A DNA stretch of 64,000 bases, taken from assembly GCF_964340395.1 (NCBI RefSeq), contig NC_135551.1, positions 10,827,879 through 10,891,878 of the forward strand. The letters are read 5' to 3'. This DNA comes from Glandiceps talaboti. Lineage: Eukaryota > Hemichordata > Enteropneusta > Spengelidae. A program made the translations under genes and the position numbers. The notes under the pieces were generated by a model that saw only the letters and a list, made by a program, of their open reading frames with translations, did not search any database and was not told the DNA's origin. Positions 63,716 to 64,000 of this stretch are shown piece by piece; position 1 is the stretch's first letter; each line of letters starts with the position of its first letter.

Positions 63716-64000
63716 CTAGTCCAAAGATGGGCAATGAATTGTGATATTGCCCTTGATTTAATGTATTGTTTTATTTCACTGAACTGACTTTCTAAAAACT
63801 GAGTCAAAGTTGGGATGCCAAAGTTGAATTGACTATTGCCACTGAAAAAGTACCATTTGAAATGTAAGTATAACCAAATAGAGTTGGTAAATTGATAAGT
63901 TTAGAGTACAGTTATTGACTACCCTAATTAATTTTACTGTTTTTTTTTTTGTATACGCAGATTGACAAAATGCGTTTCAGTAATTATGTGTACTATACAA

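Larger units (their letters stand above)
57824..64000 (+). mobile_element. Putative autonomous Mutator-like DNA transposon, left part
   Basis: The terminus CAGGGGTATGGGGCAA at 57,824 and the following ~1.66 kb match the non-autonomous element at 32,688-34,059 (read in inverse). Homology ends near 59,487, about 130 bp before the transposase start codon. This makes it likely that the transposase gene belongs to the same element. The right end lies beyond the window. The non-coding leader contains a local duplication (58,550-58,905 and 59,020-59,440). Confidence 0.6.

Noticed and set aside
63820-63960. Possible seventh exon of the transposase/exonuclease gene (donor-like GTAAGT at 63,864, acceptor-like CAG at 63,960)
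   Set aside because: Candidate joins from exon 6 give either an immediate stop or a weak match to exonuclease sequence, so I did not extend the gene model.

Overview
This is animal nuclear DNA: AT-rich and intron-bearing, with GT-AG introns, long dinucleotide and tetranucleotide arrays, and many mobile elements. The repeat types suggest a marine invertebrate: a Tx1-clade LINE, tRNA-derived SINEs, an element with an (ACRG)n microsatellite plus ~147-bp core repeats, and an intron-containing Mutator-like transposase. I cannot fix the phylum from sequence alone. No prokaryotic, organellar, rRNA or CRISPR feature was seen.

Region 1 (0-23 kb) has one small two-helix membrane-protein reading frame (212-583, minus) and a trimethyllysine dioxygenase (TMLHE-like) locus on the minus strand. 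Six exons at 15,604-12,002 join in phase into a complete 447-residue 2-oxoglutarate/Fe(II) oxygenase. Several of these exons have no large open frame of their own and were found by homology and splice signals. Two partial copies of exons 4-7 flank it (7.78-9.59 kb and 20.89-22.56 kb). Both lack the first two coding exons and carry splice-site or exon losses, so they are pseudogenes. A repeated spacer (9.59-11.47 and 18.56-20.15 kb) travels with the duplications.

Region 2 (22.8-29 kb) is a nest of insertions: two foldback elements of one family, each flanked by GTAC, a broken retrotransposon pol fragment, and a degenerate CR1/jockey-like LINE. The second foldback element sits inside that LINE. 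The LINE lies in the enlarged intron of a broken gene copy.

Region 3 (25-57.5 kb) is built around a two-exon gene family that I interpret as a mitochondrial-type tandem hotdog (acyl-thioesterase-like) protein of 314-315 residues. Two copies look intact (C, 51,258-49,606; D, 57,005-55,596). Copy B (35,115-36,530) has a 2-nt frameshift in exon 1, and three others are truncated or degenerate. Copies B and D lie in the arms of a ~7-kb inverted duplication (about 34.6-41.35 and 49.6-57.5 kb). Its ~8-kb centre holds pyrimidine/purine arrays and a decayed Tx1-clade LINE (43.88-49.5 kb). The LINE abuts a (TC)n array and has a TAATG stop/start overlap between its ORFs.

Region 4 (57.8-64 kb) appears to be the left part of an autonomous DNA transposon. 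Its left end begins CAGGGG at 57,824, followed by ~1.7 kb of non-coding sequence. A six-exon plus-strand gene (from 59,617) then encodes a Mutator-like transposase, and its sixth exon opens a DEDDh-exonuclease-like motif before the window ends. A 1,372-bp non-autonomous derivative (32,688-34,059) shares its terminus and 5' region. That derivative is flanked by a 7-bp direct repeat, with the matching uninterrupted site present elsewhere in the window. This transposase plus exonuclease system is the most interesting item here.
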